This document shows, piece by piece, positions 15,271 to 24,585 of a stretch of 64,000 nucleotides of DNA. A program made the translations under genes and the position numbers. A model generated the notes under the pieces. The model saw only the letters and a list, made by a program, of their open reading frames with translations, was not told the origin of the DNA and did not search any database. The stretch lies in NCBI GenBank assembly GCA_045599645.1, contig JAZRWI010000020.1, positions 24,769-88,768 on the forward strand, read 5' to 3'. The DNA comes from RUG334 sp045599645. Its GTDB lineage: Bacteria > Muiribacteriota > Ozemobacteria > Ozemobacterales > Ozemobacteraceae. Each line of letters starts with the position of its first letter. Position 1 is the first letter of the stretch.

Positions 15271-17412
15271 TTAATCCTTACCGTTATAATCAAGATGATA
15301 CAGTGACTTAGGCGCGCCAACACTTACACGGACAGGGTATTCATTTGAATAAATACCTGGGTCATGTGTAATCTTGAAATTTGTCTTGTCACGGATATCG
15401 AACAAATCATCAATAATAAGATTTCCAATTACGTGGGTAGTGCAGCCCTTTGTAAAGAAGCCGCCTTCCTGATTAGTACCGACAGAGGAATTGTCGGAAT
15501 TTTTAACTAGTGCAATCAGGGAAGCATGGATGGTTACATTGCTCTGACCTTCTGCTACAAAGAATCTGCCGCTATTAAGAATAATCTTTAAATAGCAGTT
15601 ATTCTTGTCAACCGGTTCCAGATTTCCCAATACACAGTTGCCACCATAAGTAACAATAGAGCCTTTGCCTCTGTATTTCGAGACGCTACTCAGGTCAAGA
15701 TTTCCGCCACTCTGGCTGAATACAACAGAAATACCATCAAGGTCAAGCAGCTGTTCACCATCAATAGTCTTTATTCGGTCTTTAATAAAATCTTCAGCAG
15801 TTAAATAAAAATGAGAAACAGTCCTTAATTCTTTATCCATATAATGGAACACATCGTAGCCGTGGGTTCCGCCAGCAATAGTATCGTCTTTATTTTCAAC
15901 GTTTTCACCAGAACCGAAGAAAAAGTTGTTAATGGAAAGAAACTCTACAGGATGCGACATAAGCTTGCTTGTCATACCGTCAATTCGGCCGACATCCTTA
16001 CCGGAAAAGGTTGTTTGCGGGTCTTCCCACACACAGGAAACACAAGGGAAAGCGACATCAAAATTACGGCCGCCACCAATATCAAAATTAACCGTTACTT
16101 CATCAAACAAGCCGACCTTAAAGAATCTAACGTAGCAAGGACCTTCAATATAAACTGGTGTTTTTCTGTCTTCACCGAAGAAAGCCGGCATTTCACCACC
16201 CATGCTCTTAACAGGGCAATCCTCCTTCTTCTTGTTAAAATAAGCAAGAAGACCAGTAAACGGATGGGTAGCACCAAAGGAAGACTTGTCCTTTGGGAAA
16301 ATATGCATATAGTCTGTATAACCGTAATAGTATTTCCAAACCTGGAAAACGTCGTAGAGAATACCCTGGAAAACTTCAGATTTTTCTGGTTTACCACCAG
16401 CATTGTTAAAGTCGTTAACAACCAGGTATGCTGTAGAGAACTGACCTGTTAAAGCATTTCTACTGGCCTGAACAAGACCAAAATAAAGAGAACGCAATTC
16501 AGTAGTATTATGAAAGTCTGTAGTAGGTGAAAAATTGTCTTTATAAGCAGAAAATTCTTTCTGGTTGCTCATAAAGAACATGCCCTTAGTTGCATTTTTA
16601 TTTGCGGCATCCTTCAGATTCAAATCTGCATTAGCATTAAAAGCGGCGCCCAGCAGGTCCTTATCCTTTTCAAAGTTAAGATCCAGAATAACCGGAGGAT
16701 GCTTTGGACTCTTTGAACCACTCGGATAATCAGTACATTTTGGATAATTTCTGTTTCCGAGATAGATGAATGAATAATTGTTAGCACCGCCAGAAACGCC
16801 CTGAACAACAAAATTCTTTTCAGTGCTGTTTATGTTCTGGCAGAAGCTTTTTACAAATAATGCGTATTTATCAAGAAACGGGAAAGAAAGGTCGGTAATC
16901 TTGATATCATGCTGTTCTGTTATTTTTACAGCATTTTTAACACCGTCACAGGAAACACTGCTTACAAGTGTTACAAAACCAACATAAGAATTAACACCAC
17001 ATTGATTGATGCTTTCTGTTACATTAATAGAAATTTCGCCTTCAACCTTGCCATCACTGCCAAGATGGTCTTCAGCCATCTGCTTGGTAGCCGGAAGTGA
17101 GGAAAGAGCCATTTTTAATGTTGCAACATTAGCAGGGGCAGGTCTTCCTGATTTCCAAAAATTCCTTACAGCGCCACCAATACTGGTTGAAGCGTCATTT
17201 ATGCCGCCTTTGACATTGGCGAGCATTTCATTTATTGCTGCCTGTGCAACAACAATCATTTTTTCCTGAGTAACAGTTGTAGAGAGCTGTAAAACAGCTC
17301 CTGACTTAAATTTGTTTAAACTGCCTACTAAAATAAGAAGACCGAAAGCAAGTGCACAAACTATATAGAGTATAAAACCCTTTTTATTGCTTTCGGTGTG
17401 AATATATCGCAT
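15271..17412 (-). CDS. giant PilX/GspK-like pseudopilin
   Basis: 713 residues. The N-terminus has a basic leader and a prepilin-like junction, KKGFILYIVCALAFGLLILV, without the usual Glu at +5, as in GspK and many PilX proteins. The body (about 650 residues) is far larger than ordinary minor pilins (150-350). It is rich in beta-strand and turn sequence and contains a C-terminal stretch reading like stacked strands (SKYRGKGSIVTYGGNCVLG). I infer a tip-located minor pseudopilin carrying an adhesin-like or substrate-binding domain. First gene of the operon; it starts about 75 nt after the previous gene's terminator. Confidence 0.75.
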   Translation of the reverse strand: MRYIHTESNKKGFILYIVCALAFGLLILVGSLNKFKSGAVLQLSTTVTQEKMIVVAQAAINEMLANVKGGINDASTSIGGAVRNFWKSGRPAPANVATLKMALSSLPATKQMAEDHLGSDGKVEGEISINVTESINQCGVNSYVGFVTLVSSVSCDGVKNAVKITEQHDIKITDLSFPFLDKYALFVKSFCQNINSTEKNFVVQGVSGGANNYSFIYLGNRNYPKCTDYPSGSKSPKHPPVILDLNFEKDKDLLGAAFNANADLNLKDAANKNATKGMFFMSNQKEFSAYKDNFSPTTDFHNTTELRSLYFGLVQASRNALTGQFSTAYLVVNDFNNAGGKPEKSEVFQGILYDVFQVWKYYYGYTDYMHIFPKDKSSFGATHPFTGLLAYFNKKKEDCPVKSMGGEMPAFFGEDRKTPVYIEGPCYVRFFKVGLFDEVTVNFDIGGGRNFDVAFPCVSCVWEDPQTTFSGKDVGRIDGMTSKLMSHPVEFLSINNFFFGSGENVENKDDTIAGGTHGYDVFHYMDKELRTVSHFYLTAEDFIKDRIKTIDGEQLLDLDGISVVFSQSGGNLDLSSVSKYRGKGSIVTYGGNCVLGNLEPVDKNNCYLKIILNSGRFFVAEGQSNVTIHASLIALVKNSDNSSVGTNQEGGFFTKGCTTHVIGNLIIDDLFDIRDKTNFKITHDPGIYSNEYPVRVSVGAPKSLYHLDYNGKD

Positions 17413-17438
17413 CTAATTTCTTATCTTTCAGAAAACAA

Positions 17439-17470
17439 CAATACAGTGCCTGATTACAAGCACTGTATTG
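17439..17470 (-). terminator. intrinsic terminator, 11-bp stem
   Basis: CAATACAGTGC/GCACTGTATTG with a 10-nt loop, then TTGTTTTC on minus. It separates the 17487-18659 gene from the pilin-like operon. Confidence 0.75.
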
Positions 17471-17486
17471 CCAATGGTCTTAATTA

Positions 17487-18659
17487 TCAGTCAACGCTGA
17501 GACCTGCAGGCTGAGTTGACTTCTTCTGGCTATCATTGCCCTTAAGGGTTTCGCCAAGAGAATCAAAGCCAGATTCAACAGCATCGTCCAGCATTTCTGC
17601 CGGGCTGCCGAACTTAGCGCCAGTAGCGTCTACAGCCAAATCCATGCCGGTTTCAGCAAATTCATCAAAGAATTCTTCAACTTCTTCTGTTACAAGGTCT
17701 GCACCATACTGGCCCTGAAGATACTTGGAAATACCAGTAGAAGCAGCGCTCTTTGGATCCCAGAAAGAAGTAATAGTACCTGTCATACCTTCAACATCGT
17801 CAGGGTCAAGATATGTTGCAAAGTCGCCAATAACCTTTTCGGTGCCCTTGCTGAGCAAGTGGGTAGCAACCTGCTTACCGCCTTCAACACCGACATCAAC
17901 AGCCATATTTCTGAGAAGAACATCGTCAGAGATTTCAGCAGCTTCAGAGGTTTCTACAAGAGAGTCGCCGGCAGCTTCAATTAGTGGACCAGCAACGCCC
18001 ATAGCTGTTGAAGCAACATCCAATACTGGAGTTACAGCAGCAATAACAGCGGCTGATGGTGGGAATGCAATTGCAATACCCTTAAGAACAACGCTGATTA
18101 CGCTTGTTACAGTAGAGAGAGTATCTAAAAGCTTACCAACATTCTGAAGAGCAGTACCAGCTGTTTTAAGGGTAGTCTGGAGAGTGCTCATAGCATTGGC
18201 CTGAGCAGCAATACCGTCTGCAGCTACCTTGGCTGGGTCTGCATCGATAGCATCCTGAACATTACCAGCATCAAATGTAGCCTTGATTTCTTCCATCTGT
18301 GCTTTTGCGTCACGGATGTCTTTATTAGCATCTTCAATCTGACCAATGTAGTCGACATATTCCTGCTGATTCTGGCCACCGTTGGTTAATTTATCCCAAC
18401 CGTTGGCGAACCATCTGCCAACATTTGTTACGCCTGAAGTTGCACCAACGCAGAATGAAGTTACGCCACCAAGTTCGACTTCTTCCAAAGCCATAACTTT
18501 TTCATAAACTTCATTAAACTGAGCCATTGCATCAGCGGCTTCTGTACCAGCATCACTGGAGCTTTCAGCAGCAGGAGCTGCAATAACAGGAACAAATGGC
18601 TGCATCAATAAGCTAAGCACAAGCATTATGCTTAATAAGAACCTATTGCGTCGATTCAT
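17487..18659 (-). CDS. secreted helical protein, paralogue of 12476-13642
   Basis: 390 residues with signal peptide MNRRNRFLLSIMLVLSLLMQ (cleavage near VIAAPA). It shares block order with the paralogue: YEKVMALEEVELGG, then YVDYIGQIEDANKDIRDAKA. A long hydrophobic helical region (VTSVISVVLKGIAIAFPPSA, about residues 180-240) and an amphipathic C-terminus with a gap-rich match to the FWD motif (SFWDPKSAAS versus GFWDTAAIGK) follow. It is separated from the pilin-like operon only by a terminator. The hydrophobic hairpin between long helices recalls alpha-helical pore-forming proteins in layout, but no family match can be claimed. Confidence 0.82.
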   Translation of the reverse strand: MNRRNRFLLSIMLVLSLLMQPFVPVIAAPAAESSSDAGTEAADAMAQFNEVYEKVMALEEVELGGVTSFCVGATSGVTNVGRWFANGWDKLTNGGQNQQEYVDYIGQIEDANKDIRDAKAQMEEIKATFDAGNVQDAIDADPAKVAADGIAAQANAMSTLQTTLKTAGTALQNVGKLLDTLSTVTSVISVVLKGIAIAFPPSAAVIAAVTPVLDVASTAMGVAGPLIEAAGDSLVETSEAAEISDDVLLRNMAVDVGVEGGKQVATHLLSKGTEKVIGDFATYLDPDDVEGMTGTITSFWDPKSAASTGISKYLQGQYGADLVTEEVEEFFDEFAETGMDLAVDATGAKFGSPAEMLDDAVESGFDSLGETLKGNDSQKKSTQPAGLSVD

Positions 18660-18848
18660 CTCTCAATACCTCCGATGATAATAAAACCATAATAAGTCTG
18701 ACGTCACACAGTTTTGAAACGCATCGCAAACAATGTACGGTTTCAGAAAAGGTAAACTATCTCTAATTAGATTATAACCTAATTTTTTGTGATATGGAAT
18801 ATAAAAAAAGAAAAAATGTACAGAAAATTTCCTTAAAAGCCAAAATTT

Positions 18849-20132
18849 TTATTCGTTTGTTTCATCATCAGGCGATGCATTAATGAATTTGCCCTTGATT
18901 TTTGAATAAGCAATCTTCTGGGCATGATAAAGACTATGGTAGCCAGATGTCATGAAACTGATTGCTATAGCCAGGGCCATCAAAGCAAGACCCTTGCCGT
19001 CAAAAAGTTCATAGCAAAGAAGAATAGAGCTCATTGGAGCATTTGTGACACCACAAAATACACTTACAAGACCGATTCCTGCGGAAAAAGACGGGTCTAA
19101 ACCAAGAACAGGTCCGACTACACAGCCAAAGGTTGCCCCGACAAAAAACGAAGGAACAATTTCGCCACCCTTGAAGCCTGCTGTCAGTGTTACGGCTGTA
19201 AGGAACATTTTTATAAGAAAAGCCCATTTAAAAGAATAGCCTTCAATAGCTCTCTTTATTATATGCATACCAGCACCATTGTAATCAGTCGTTCTAAGAA
19301 TCATGGAAATCACGATAATCAGGAGAGCACCTAGAAACACACGATACCAGCGATTAGGGTAATAGTTTTTATTGATATCCCTGAAACCTTCCAGGACCCT
19401 GCAGAACATATTGGCCAGAATACCGCACATTATGCCTAAGCCAAGTATTGCGAATATAACCTGTATTGTTGGTAATTCTGGAACACCTCTGAGCAGAAAG
19501 CTTGTTCTTGCGACACCAAACCAGCTTGCAATATGTCTTGCTGAGAGAGCACCAAGAAGGCATGGAACGAGAGCCGCGTAATACATGACACCTACGTTCT
19601 CTACTTCCATAGCAAAAATAGCTGCTGAAAGGGGAGTGCCGAAAAGAGCAGAAAAGCCGGTAGACATGCCACACATGGTTATAACGCGCTGATCACGGGC
19701 ATCAAGCTTGAACATTCTGCCAAACCAACCGGCAATGCTGCCCCCCAGCTGAAGTGCAGCACCTTCACGACCGGCACTACCACCTGTTAAATGAGTCAGA
19801 ATCGTTGAGATGAAAATAAGAGGGGCCTGTCTCAGCTTTACCAGCTCACCATTTCTGACGGAAGCAATAACAGTTTCTGTGCCATTATCGTTTTCCATGC
19901 CGGTGTAGCGATAGAGGGCAACAATAAGGAAACCAGCCAGGGGAAGGCAGTATAGAAGCCAGGGATAGCTGATTCTAAGTTCCTGAACATATTCAAGGGC
20001 GATGTGAAAGAAAACGCCTATGAAACCCACCACGTTACCGATAAAAATAGATAACACCAGCCACTGAATCAGCGCAATGCTGTTGTTTTGCAACGAATGG
20101 CGCAAATGCGGTGAAACTCTGAACTGTAGCAT
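18849..20132 (-). CDS. ClC-family chloride channel/transporter
   Basis: 427 residues with about ten membrane helices. Family signatures are GGSAGREGAALQLGGS, with the gating glutamate at E123, and FKGGEIVPSFFVGATFG. Bacterial ClC proteins usually exchange chloride for protons; fluoride-specific members exist and cannot be excluded. The first signature is GREGA rather than the canonical GREGP. There is no regulatory CBS domain. The ribosome site is weak. It stands alone between secreted-protein genes. Confidence 0.93.
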   Translation of the reverse strand: MLQFRVSPHLRHSLQNNSIALIQWLVLSIFIGNVVGFIGVFFHIALEYVQELRISYPWLLYCLPLAGFLIVALYRYTGMENDNGTETVIASVRNGELVKLRQAPLIFISTILTHLTGGSAGREGAALQLGGSIAGWFGRMFKLDARDQRVITMCGMSTGFSALFGTPLSAAIFAMEVENVGVMYYAALVPCLLGALSARHIASWFGVARTSFLLRGVPELPTIQVIFAILGLGIMCGILANMFCRVLEGFRDINKNYYPNRWYRVFLGALLIIVISMILRTTDYNGAGMHIIKRAIEGYSFKWAFLIKMFLTAVTLTAGFKGGEIVPSFFVGATFGCVVGPVLGLDPSFSAGIGLVSVFCGVTNAPMSSILLCYELFDGKGLALMALAIAISFMTSGYHSLYHAQKIAYSKIKGKFINASPDDETNE

Positions 20133-20253
20133 GGGAAAAGAATGGGACTGGGAATTAGAGGTTGGGGACTAGGGAGGAGAAGTGCCTATTCAAGCTATGC
20201 AAAGCGAATCAGCTTCTCTGCTTTGCATAGTTTGTAAGTCTTAAGAAAGAATT

Positions 20254-21378
20254 TTAGAAGGAAGCCTTCTTGTAAGAATTGTTTTCTGGCTGAAGTGGGT
20301 TTGGAAGCATGTAGTCTGTGCGGTCAGATTCAAGAGATCTGTCCAGCTTTCTCTGCCAAGTTCCCTTCTTCATCATTTTCTTAAACTTTTTGCCAAAAAT
20401 TGCACCGTAGCGGTTGATGTAGTCTTCCTGCTTGTCAGCGCCTTCAAGGAAGAAGGAGCCAAGGCTTTCGATTTCTGCTACAGAACGGCTTACGACGCCA
20501 GCTCTGATAAGGCCGTAGAAAGAGATACCGAAGAAATGATACCAGGCACCGTAGTTGTCACCTATATCCTTTGAATCGTGGCGGATATAAGCAAGCTTCT
20601 TCTGCAGTGGGTCATCTTCACGGTCAGCTCTGTATGGGTCACCGGCTAATATGTTTTCGCAGGTAAGGAAGGTAAGATAGAGATTGCCTTTATTGAGCTT
20701 ATAGCTTTCACCAAACATGTGGTGGAGCTGAACTCTTCTGTCTGGATACTGCATCAAACGTTCTTTAAGTGCTTCTTCCTGGCCGGTTACAGCATAGCGG
20801 GAAGTCCAGCCGCAAGCCAGAAGCAGGAAAATCTTGCTTCTAAGGAACAATGGGCTCGGGAATTCCTTCTGTTTGCCGAATACATGGCGGCCAAAGCGAT
20901 GCCAGAAGCCGTAATACAAATATTTCTTTGCTTCCGGAGACCAGTCATGTTCTTCACCGATTGTTGGGGTGATTTCAGGATAGTAATGGCGCATGATCTG
21001 GCCACATTTGTTAATTAGCCTGTCAACATCTATAGGAACAGTTCTGCCAATCTGATATGGAACTTTGCCTTCTTCCATGCTCTGTTCCAGTTCGGCAAGC
21101 TGCTTTTCCTTTTCTATTTCAGCCTGGGGATAATTGCTTTTTACAAGTGAAGAAACTATCTTCATCGGTATAGTATCAAGTTTTCTGATTAAATAGGCAT
21201 CACCCTTCGGGTCAACCATCTGGAAACCTGGCTGCTGATAGTGTTCTGCTTCATAGTTAGCTTTAATCCATTTCTTGAATTCACTTTCCTGCTTTACTGC
21301 CTTTTCTTCGGCAAAACCAGGCATAGCTACTGCGCTAACCAATGTTACTGCTAAAAGCACTTTTTTAATATTAAGCAT
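20254..21378 (-). CDS. secreted protein of unknown function
   Basis: 374 residues with signal peptide MLNIKKVLLAVTLVSAVAMP (cleavage after GFA). The mature protein is rich in Tyr, Arg and Lys and mostly helical, with no membrane segment, no HExxH and few cysteines. A stretch around residues 145-200 (KYLYYGFWHRFGRHVFGK) is the most distinctive part. I recognise no family. A composite repeat lies immediately upstream. Confidence 0.75.
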   Translation of the reverse strand: MLNIKKVLLAVTLVSAVAMPGFAEEKAVKQESEFKKWIKANYEAEHYQQPGFQMVDPKGDAYLIRKLDTIPMKIVSSLVKSNYPQAEIEKEKQLAELEQSMEEGKVPYQIGRTVPIDVDRLINKCGQIMRHYYPEITPTIGEEHDWSPEAKKYLYYGFWHRFGRHVFGKQKEFPSPLFLRSKIFLLLACGWTSRYAVTGQEEALKERLMQYPDRRVQLHHMFGESYKLNKGNLYLTFLTCENILAGDPYRADREDDPLQKKLAYIRHDSKDIGDNYGAWYHFFGISFYGLIRAGVVSRSVAEIESLGSFFLEGADKQEDYINRYGAIFGKKFKKMMKKGTWQRKLDRSLESDRTDYMLPNPLQPENNSYKKASF

Positions 21379-21448
21379 AAATTACCCCAAAAGCTTAGAT
21401 GTTCTTATAATTATATTTATTTTACCCTCAACCCGCAAGCTTTTCATT

Positions 21449-21735
21449 ATGATTAAGGGCCGCCTGCGGCTATAGGGCGGCCCTATGGGCCTAGAAGGGA
21501 ATTTTTGGTTCGGTTTGCTGCTGCTTAGACCAACCGAGTGCTTTAACCTTAATGCATAAATACTGGATTGTGATAAGCTACAGGCCTGGTGTTTCATTCG
21601 AATGCATAATTCATAATGCATAATGCATAATGCATAATTATTTGTTCTTAGATTGGGTTTCTGCTGCTTCGACCAAGTTAGTGCCAAAGCCTGAATTGAG
21701 AATGGAGAATGGAGAATGGAGAATTTTGGGGTTAG
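21449..21735. repeat. composite intergenic repeat, copy 1
   Basis: Modules in order: G+C hairpins (GGGCCGCCTGCGGCTATAGG), GGTTTGCTGCTGCTTAGACC, runs of ATAATGCATAATGCATAAT, a second TTCTGCTGCTTCGACC, and GAGAATGGAGAATGGAGAA. The same order recurs at 22815 and 24586. Confidence 0.85.
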
Positions 21736-21737
21736 TT

Positions 21738-21862
21738 TACCGCCCCTGCGAGGCCTTCCTAGGTTGGGATAGTGACGATAGAAGGTAAATATGTTGTTAC
21801 CGCCCCTGCGAGGCCTTCCTCCGTGCTCGGGGGAAGGTGGCACGTGAAACGTGACGGATGAG
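21738..21862. repeat. palindromic element, two partial copies
   Basis: CGCCCCTGCGAGGCCTTCCT occurs at 21741 and 21801, each preceded by TTAC. The second copy continues into CGGGGGAAGGTGGCACGTGA and CGGATGAGGG. The element is inverted relative to the copies at 9171 and 25014. Confidence 0.8.
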
Positions 21863-21864
21863 GG

Positions 21865-21910
21865 TTATAAAATCACACATAATCATGCAACTGCTATAGA
21901 ATATATTCCG
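21865..21910 (+). repeat. conserved dispersed box, copy D (diverged)
   Basis: TTATAAAATCACACATAATC then ATGCAACTGCTATAGAATAT. It keeps the ATCACAC and CTGCTATAGAA parts of the box. No gene is visible from 21911 to 22075. Confidence 0.65.
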
Positions 21911-22075
21911 CTTCCAGCCTTCCCAGCTTTTTCATCAGCACCGGAAGAACATTCTGTTAAACAAAGCGCCTGAAACAGAAGCCAGAGATTACAGATACCA
22001 CACTAATTTCCGGCTTCAGACTAACAACTAATGACTCCAGACTGGCCATTTCCGACCTGCCTTATCAGCAAATAG

Positions 22076-22108
22076 AAAAAGCCCTCGGTGCTATGCCGAG
22101 GGCTTTTT
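22076..22108 (-). terminator. intrinsic terminator
   Basis: Stem GCCCTCGG/CCGAGGGC with a 7-nt loop, flanked by A and T runs on both sides. It follows the lipoprotein gene and could act in both directions. Confidence 0.85.
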
Positions 22109-22141
22109 ATTAACTATAAAAAATCAGAATTTATTAGTAAC

Positions 22142-22732
22142 TTATAATTCTGAGCTATTCTTGCCCAAGTCGTCTAAGCCACTTTTGATTTTCCATGCTG
22201 GTTTTTCAGCAGTACCATCATTTACCCATTGAACTTTAGAAAATTTGTATTCCTGATTTTTGAAAGTCCCACCATTATAAACAAGACTTTCCACATAAAG
22301 CTTTGTTTCCAAAGTAACAGTCTTGCCTTTTTCTGCACCAGTCTGACCTTTACCATAAGCAATTATCTGAAGTCCCTGAAACTGCTTATCTTTAATCAAT
22401 GATTGAAGTCTTGCAACTATTTCTTTTTTATTTTTTACACTAGTAAAAGCTCTTGCAGAACCTAATGTAGATTTACCAGTATAATCTTCACTTACATATC
22501 CAGCAAAAGCATTTGCACGAATCTTACCATCAGGGTCATTAGACTTATTGTTATTTGCAAAAACCGAATTCATATCATCGTAAGCAGTTTTTACTTCTGT
22601 AAAACCATTATCTTTAAGCCACTTACCGTCATCGCCTCTATCAAGAGTAAAACTGCTTCCTCCGCCGCCACCGCAGCCAGCAAGTGTTATAACAAGAGCG
22701 AATGCCATAAGGGCAATAACTAATTTCTTCAT
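22142..22732 (-). CDS. lipoprotein of unknown function
   Basis: 196 residues. The N-terminus MKKLVIALMAFALVITLAGC is a lipoprotein signal with lipobox LAGC and Cys20, followed by a glycine/serine flexible linker. The mature domain of about 165 residues has mixed strands and no recognised motif; its size suits an NTF2- or DUF-like small fold, which I cannot verify. GGAG precedes the ATG and a good promoter lies at 22771-22800. Monocistronic, with a terminator after the stop. Confidence 0.85.
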   Translation of the reverse strand: MKKLVIALMAFALVITLAGCGGGGGSSFTLDRGDDGKWLKDNGFTEVKTAYDDMNSVFANNNKSNDPDGKIRANAFAGYVSEDYTGKSTLGSARAFTSVKNKKEIVARLQSLIKDKQFQGLQIIAYGKGQTGAEKGKTVTLETKLYVESLVYNGGTFKNQEYKFSKVQWVNDGTAEKPAWKIKSGLDDLGKNSSEL

Positions 22733-22770
22733 TTCGAGTCTCCTTATTGGTAGGTTTTTGGATTGGTTGA

Positions 22771-22800
22771 ATTATATCTTAAAATGTACATAAACTGCAA
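22771..22800 (-). promoter_or_regulatory. sigma-70-type promoter for lipoprotein gene
   Basis: TTGCAG (22800-22795), 18-nt spacer, TATAAT (22776-22771), about 38 nt before the ATG. Composite repeat copy 2 begins just upstream. Confidence 0.6.
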
Positions 22801-22814
22801 GTGAAAGTTTACAA

Positions 22815-23258
22815 TTTGAGGGCACTTCGCTAGAAGGGGCGCCTGCGGCTATAGGGCGCTGACGCTAGGAGGGCGGCCCTATGGGCCTAGAAGGGGATAT
22901 TTGTTTTGGTTTGCTGCTGCTTAGACCAACAGAGTGCCAATGCCTGAATTGAGAATTGAAAATTGAAAATGGAGAATTTTTTGTCGGTTAGATTGGGTTT
23001 GCTGCTGCTTCGAGCGGATCGGTGCCCAAACTCAATTCATAATTCATAATGCATAATGCATAATTAGTTGTTCTTAGATTGGGTTCGCTGCTGCTTAAAC
23101 CTAGTCTCTGCCAACACCTGAATTGAGAATTGAGAATTGAAAATTGAAAATGGAGAATTTTTCTCGGCTGACAGCTAGTAGCTGCTGTCTTCTCGGCCAA
23201 CCAAGCCAACCAAGCCAACCAACGCCAACCAAGCCAACCAATGCCAACAACGCCAACA
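22815..23258. repeat. composite intergenic repeat, copy 2
   Basis: Begins GAGGGCACTTCGCTAGAAGG and contains the same modules as copies 1 and 3: CTGCGGCTATAGGGCGCTGA, TTTGCTGCTGCTT, AATTGAAAATGGAGAA, CATAATGCATAATGCATAAT. It ends in a 9-mer GCCAACCAA array (23196-23258). No gene. Confidence 0.88.
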
Positions 23259-23260
23259 GC

Positions 23261-23310
23261 CATATAGAATCACACTTCTACATCCACTGCTATAGAAGAT
23301 GCCCGGCTGT
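23261..23310 (+). repeat. conserved dispersed box, copy E
   Basis: CATATAGAATCACACTTCTA then CATCCACTGCTATAGAAGAT then GCCCGGCTG. Nearly identical to copy C. The 9-mer array precedes it directly. Confidence 0.85.
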
Positions 23311-23322
23311 TTTATCCGTTGC

Positions 23323-24531
23323 TTAAATTGAGATACCGTCTTTGCCGGGTTCTATGTCTGTGCGGTATTCTTTGCCGCCCATGATGTTATTTTTAATAAA
23401 ATTGTAGCGGTCAATATCCATGTAATTTGAATAACCTTCAACCTTATAGACATCCTTACCGTCTACCTGTGTAATAACACCACCCATAACATAGAATGAA
23501 ACAGATTCAGCCATGTCTTCTTCATAACTGGTCTTGGCATAGGTTGAAATCAGGCTTCCAGTTGGATTCTTGCCATCTGCCCAGAATTTATCAGCCCAGT
23601 CTGTAACTACTGAAGCACCCTTGCGATTTGAAAAACAGTGGGTCATTTCATGGGCAATAGTTCTTGCATACTGAAATTCCAAAGACTTAACAACTTCGGT
23701 TTCTGTAAGAGTTCTGCCAGCTGCCTTTTCCATTTCCTGAATATTTGATTCTGAATAATGGGCAGCCAGGTCTAGAATATGAACCTTGCTCTGAGGCTTG
23801 ATTACATAGCCAAGAGTATTGCCACTGTCTTTGTCTTCAGTGTTTTCTTTATCGCGGATAATTTCAGTAGTGTTTTCTCTGAAGGAGCTTGGAAGCTTGC
23901 CAAGGACTTCATCAATAAGCTGAAGCTGTCTTACAGTGTAGGAACTGGTTCCGTCAGAGCACTTAATATTATATGTGCTTTCAATCTTAGATTTAAGATC
24001 GTCTACTGTTTCTGCGGTTTCCTTTTCATCGTCGGCCGGCTTTTCGTCATCCTTCTTGTCGTCGTCGGCTGGCTTTTCATCATCCTTCTTGTCATCGTCA
24101 GCCGGCTTGTCTGAAGAACCAGTAAGATCAATAACAGTAAATGAATCAAGCTTAATAGGAACACCTAGATTCATACCGATAAGGATACGTGTCATATCGG
24201 CCAGAACAAGATTTACTTCTGCTAAGGCTTCCTGTTCTTTGTCAGCAGCTTCTTTGGAAGTATCGCTCTTATCGTCTGCTTCTTTTGCTTCAGCAGGCAA
24301 ATCATCAGATACAGTAACCTTTGCGTCTTTATCGCCGGTATCAATAACAACAGTGCCGTCGTCTTCAGGAGCAAGAGCTTCGTTATCGATGGCAACGCCT
24401 TCTTCACCTTCAACAGCCTGGTAAATTGTGTCAAGATAGCTGCTCTGGGCCCAAAGCGGCTGAGCAGTAAAAGCTGTGATGAATGCCATAACGATTGTCA
24501 TGAGCATTATTTTTAGGCGAAGATTTTTCAT
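23323..24531 (-). CDS. secreted HExxH metallopeptidase-like protein
   Basis: 402 residues with signal peptide (MKNLRLKIMLMTIVMAFITA, cleavage after LWA). Residues 294-298 are HEMTH in RTIAHEMTHCFSNRKG, and SYEEDMAESVSFYV about 40 residues later offers a third zinc ligand (E338), the gluzincin arrangement. Residues 141-170 are an internal repeat of KPADDD/DEKKDD units, a flexible acidic linker. I infer an exported zinc peptidase. Its architecture (export signal, one peptidase-like domain) parallels the 7627-8916 gene although the sequences differ. Promoter at 24550-24578. Confidence 0.8.
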   Translation of the reverse strand: MKNLRLKIMLMTIVMAFITAFTAQPLWAQSSYLDTIYQAVEGEEGVAIDNEALAPEDDGTVVIDTGDKDAKVTVSDDLPAEAKEADDKSDTSKEAADKEQEALAEVNLVLADMTRILIGMNLGVPIKLDSFTVIDLTGSSDKPADDDKKDDEKPADDDKKDDEKPADDEKETAETVDDLKSKIESTYNIKCSDGTSSYTVRQLQLIDEVLGKLPSSFRENTTEIIRDKENTEDKDSGNTLGYVIKPQSKVHILDLAAHYSESNIQEMEKAAGRTLTETEVVKSLEFQYARTIAHEMTHCFSNRKGASVVTDWADKFWADGKNPTGSLISTYAKTSYEEDMAESVSFYVMGGVITQVDGKDVYKVEGYSNYMDIDRYNFIKNNIMGGKEYRTDIEPGKDGISI

Positions 24532-24549
24532 ATTATGTACCTAATATAA

Positions 24550-24578
24550 ATTATATCTAAAATTTGTCAATGACGCAA
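24550..24578 (-). promoter_or_regulatory. sigma-70-type promoter for 24531 gene
   Basis: TTGCGT (24578-24573), 17-nt spacer, TATAAT (24555-24550). An overlapping TTGACA with TATATT at 16 nt offers an alternative start. Confidence 0.6.
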
Positions 24579-24585
24579 ATTATTT

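Noticed and set aside
18660..18848. Promoter for 17487-18659 gene
   Set aside because: A TATAAT is present near 18772 but no -35 at proper spacing, and the leader would be over 100 nt; not strong enough to list.
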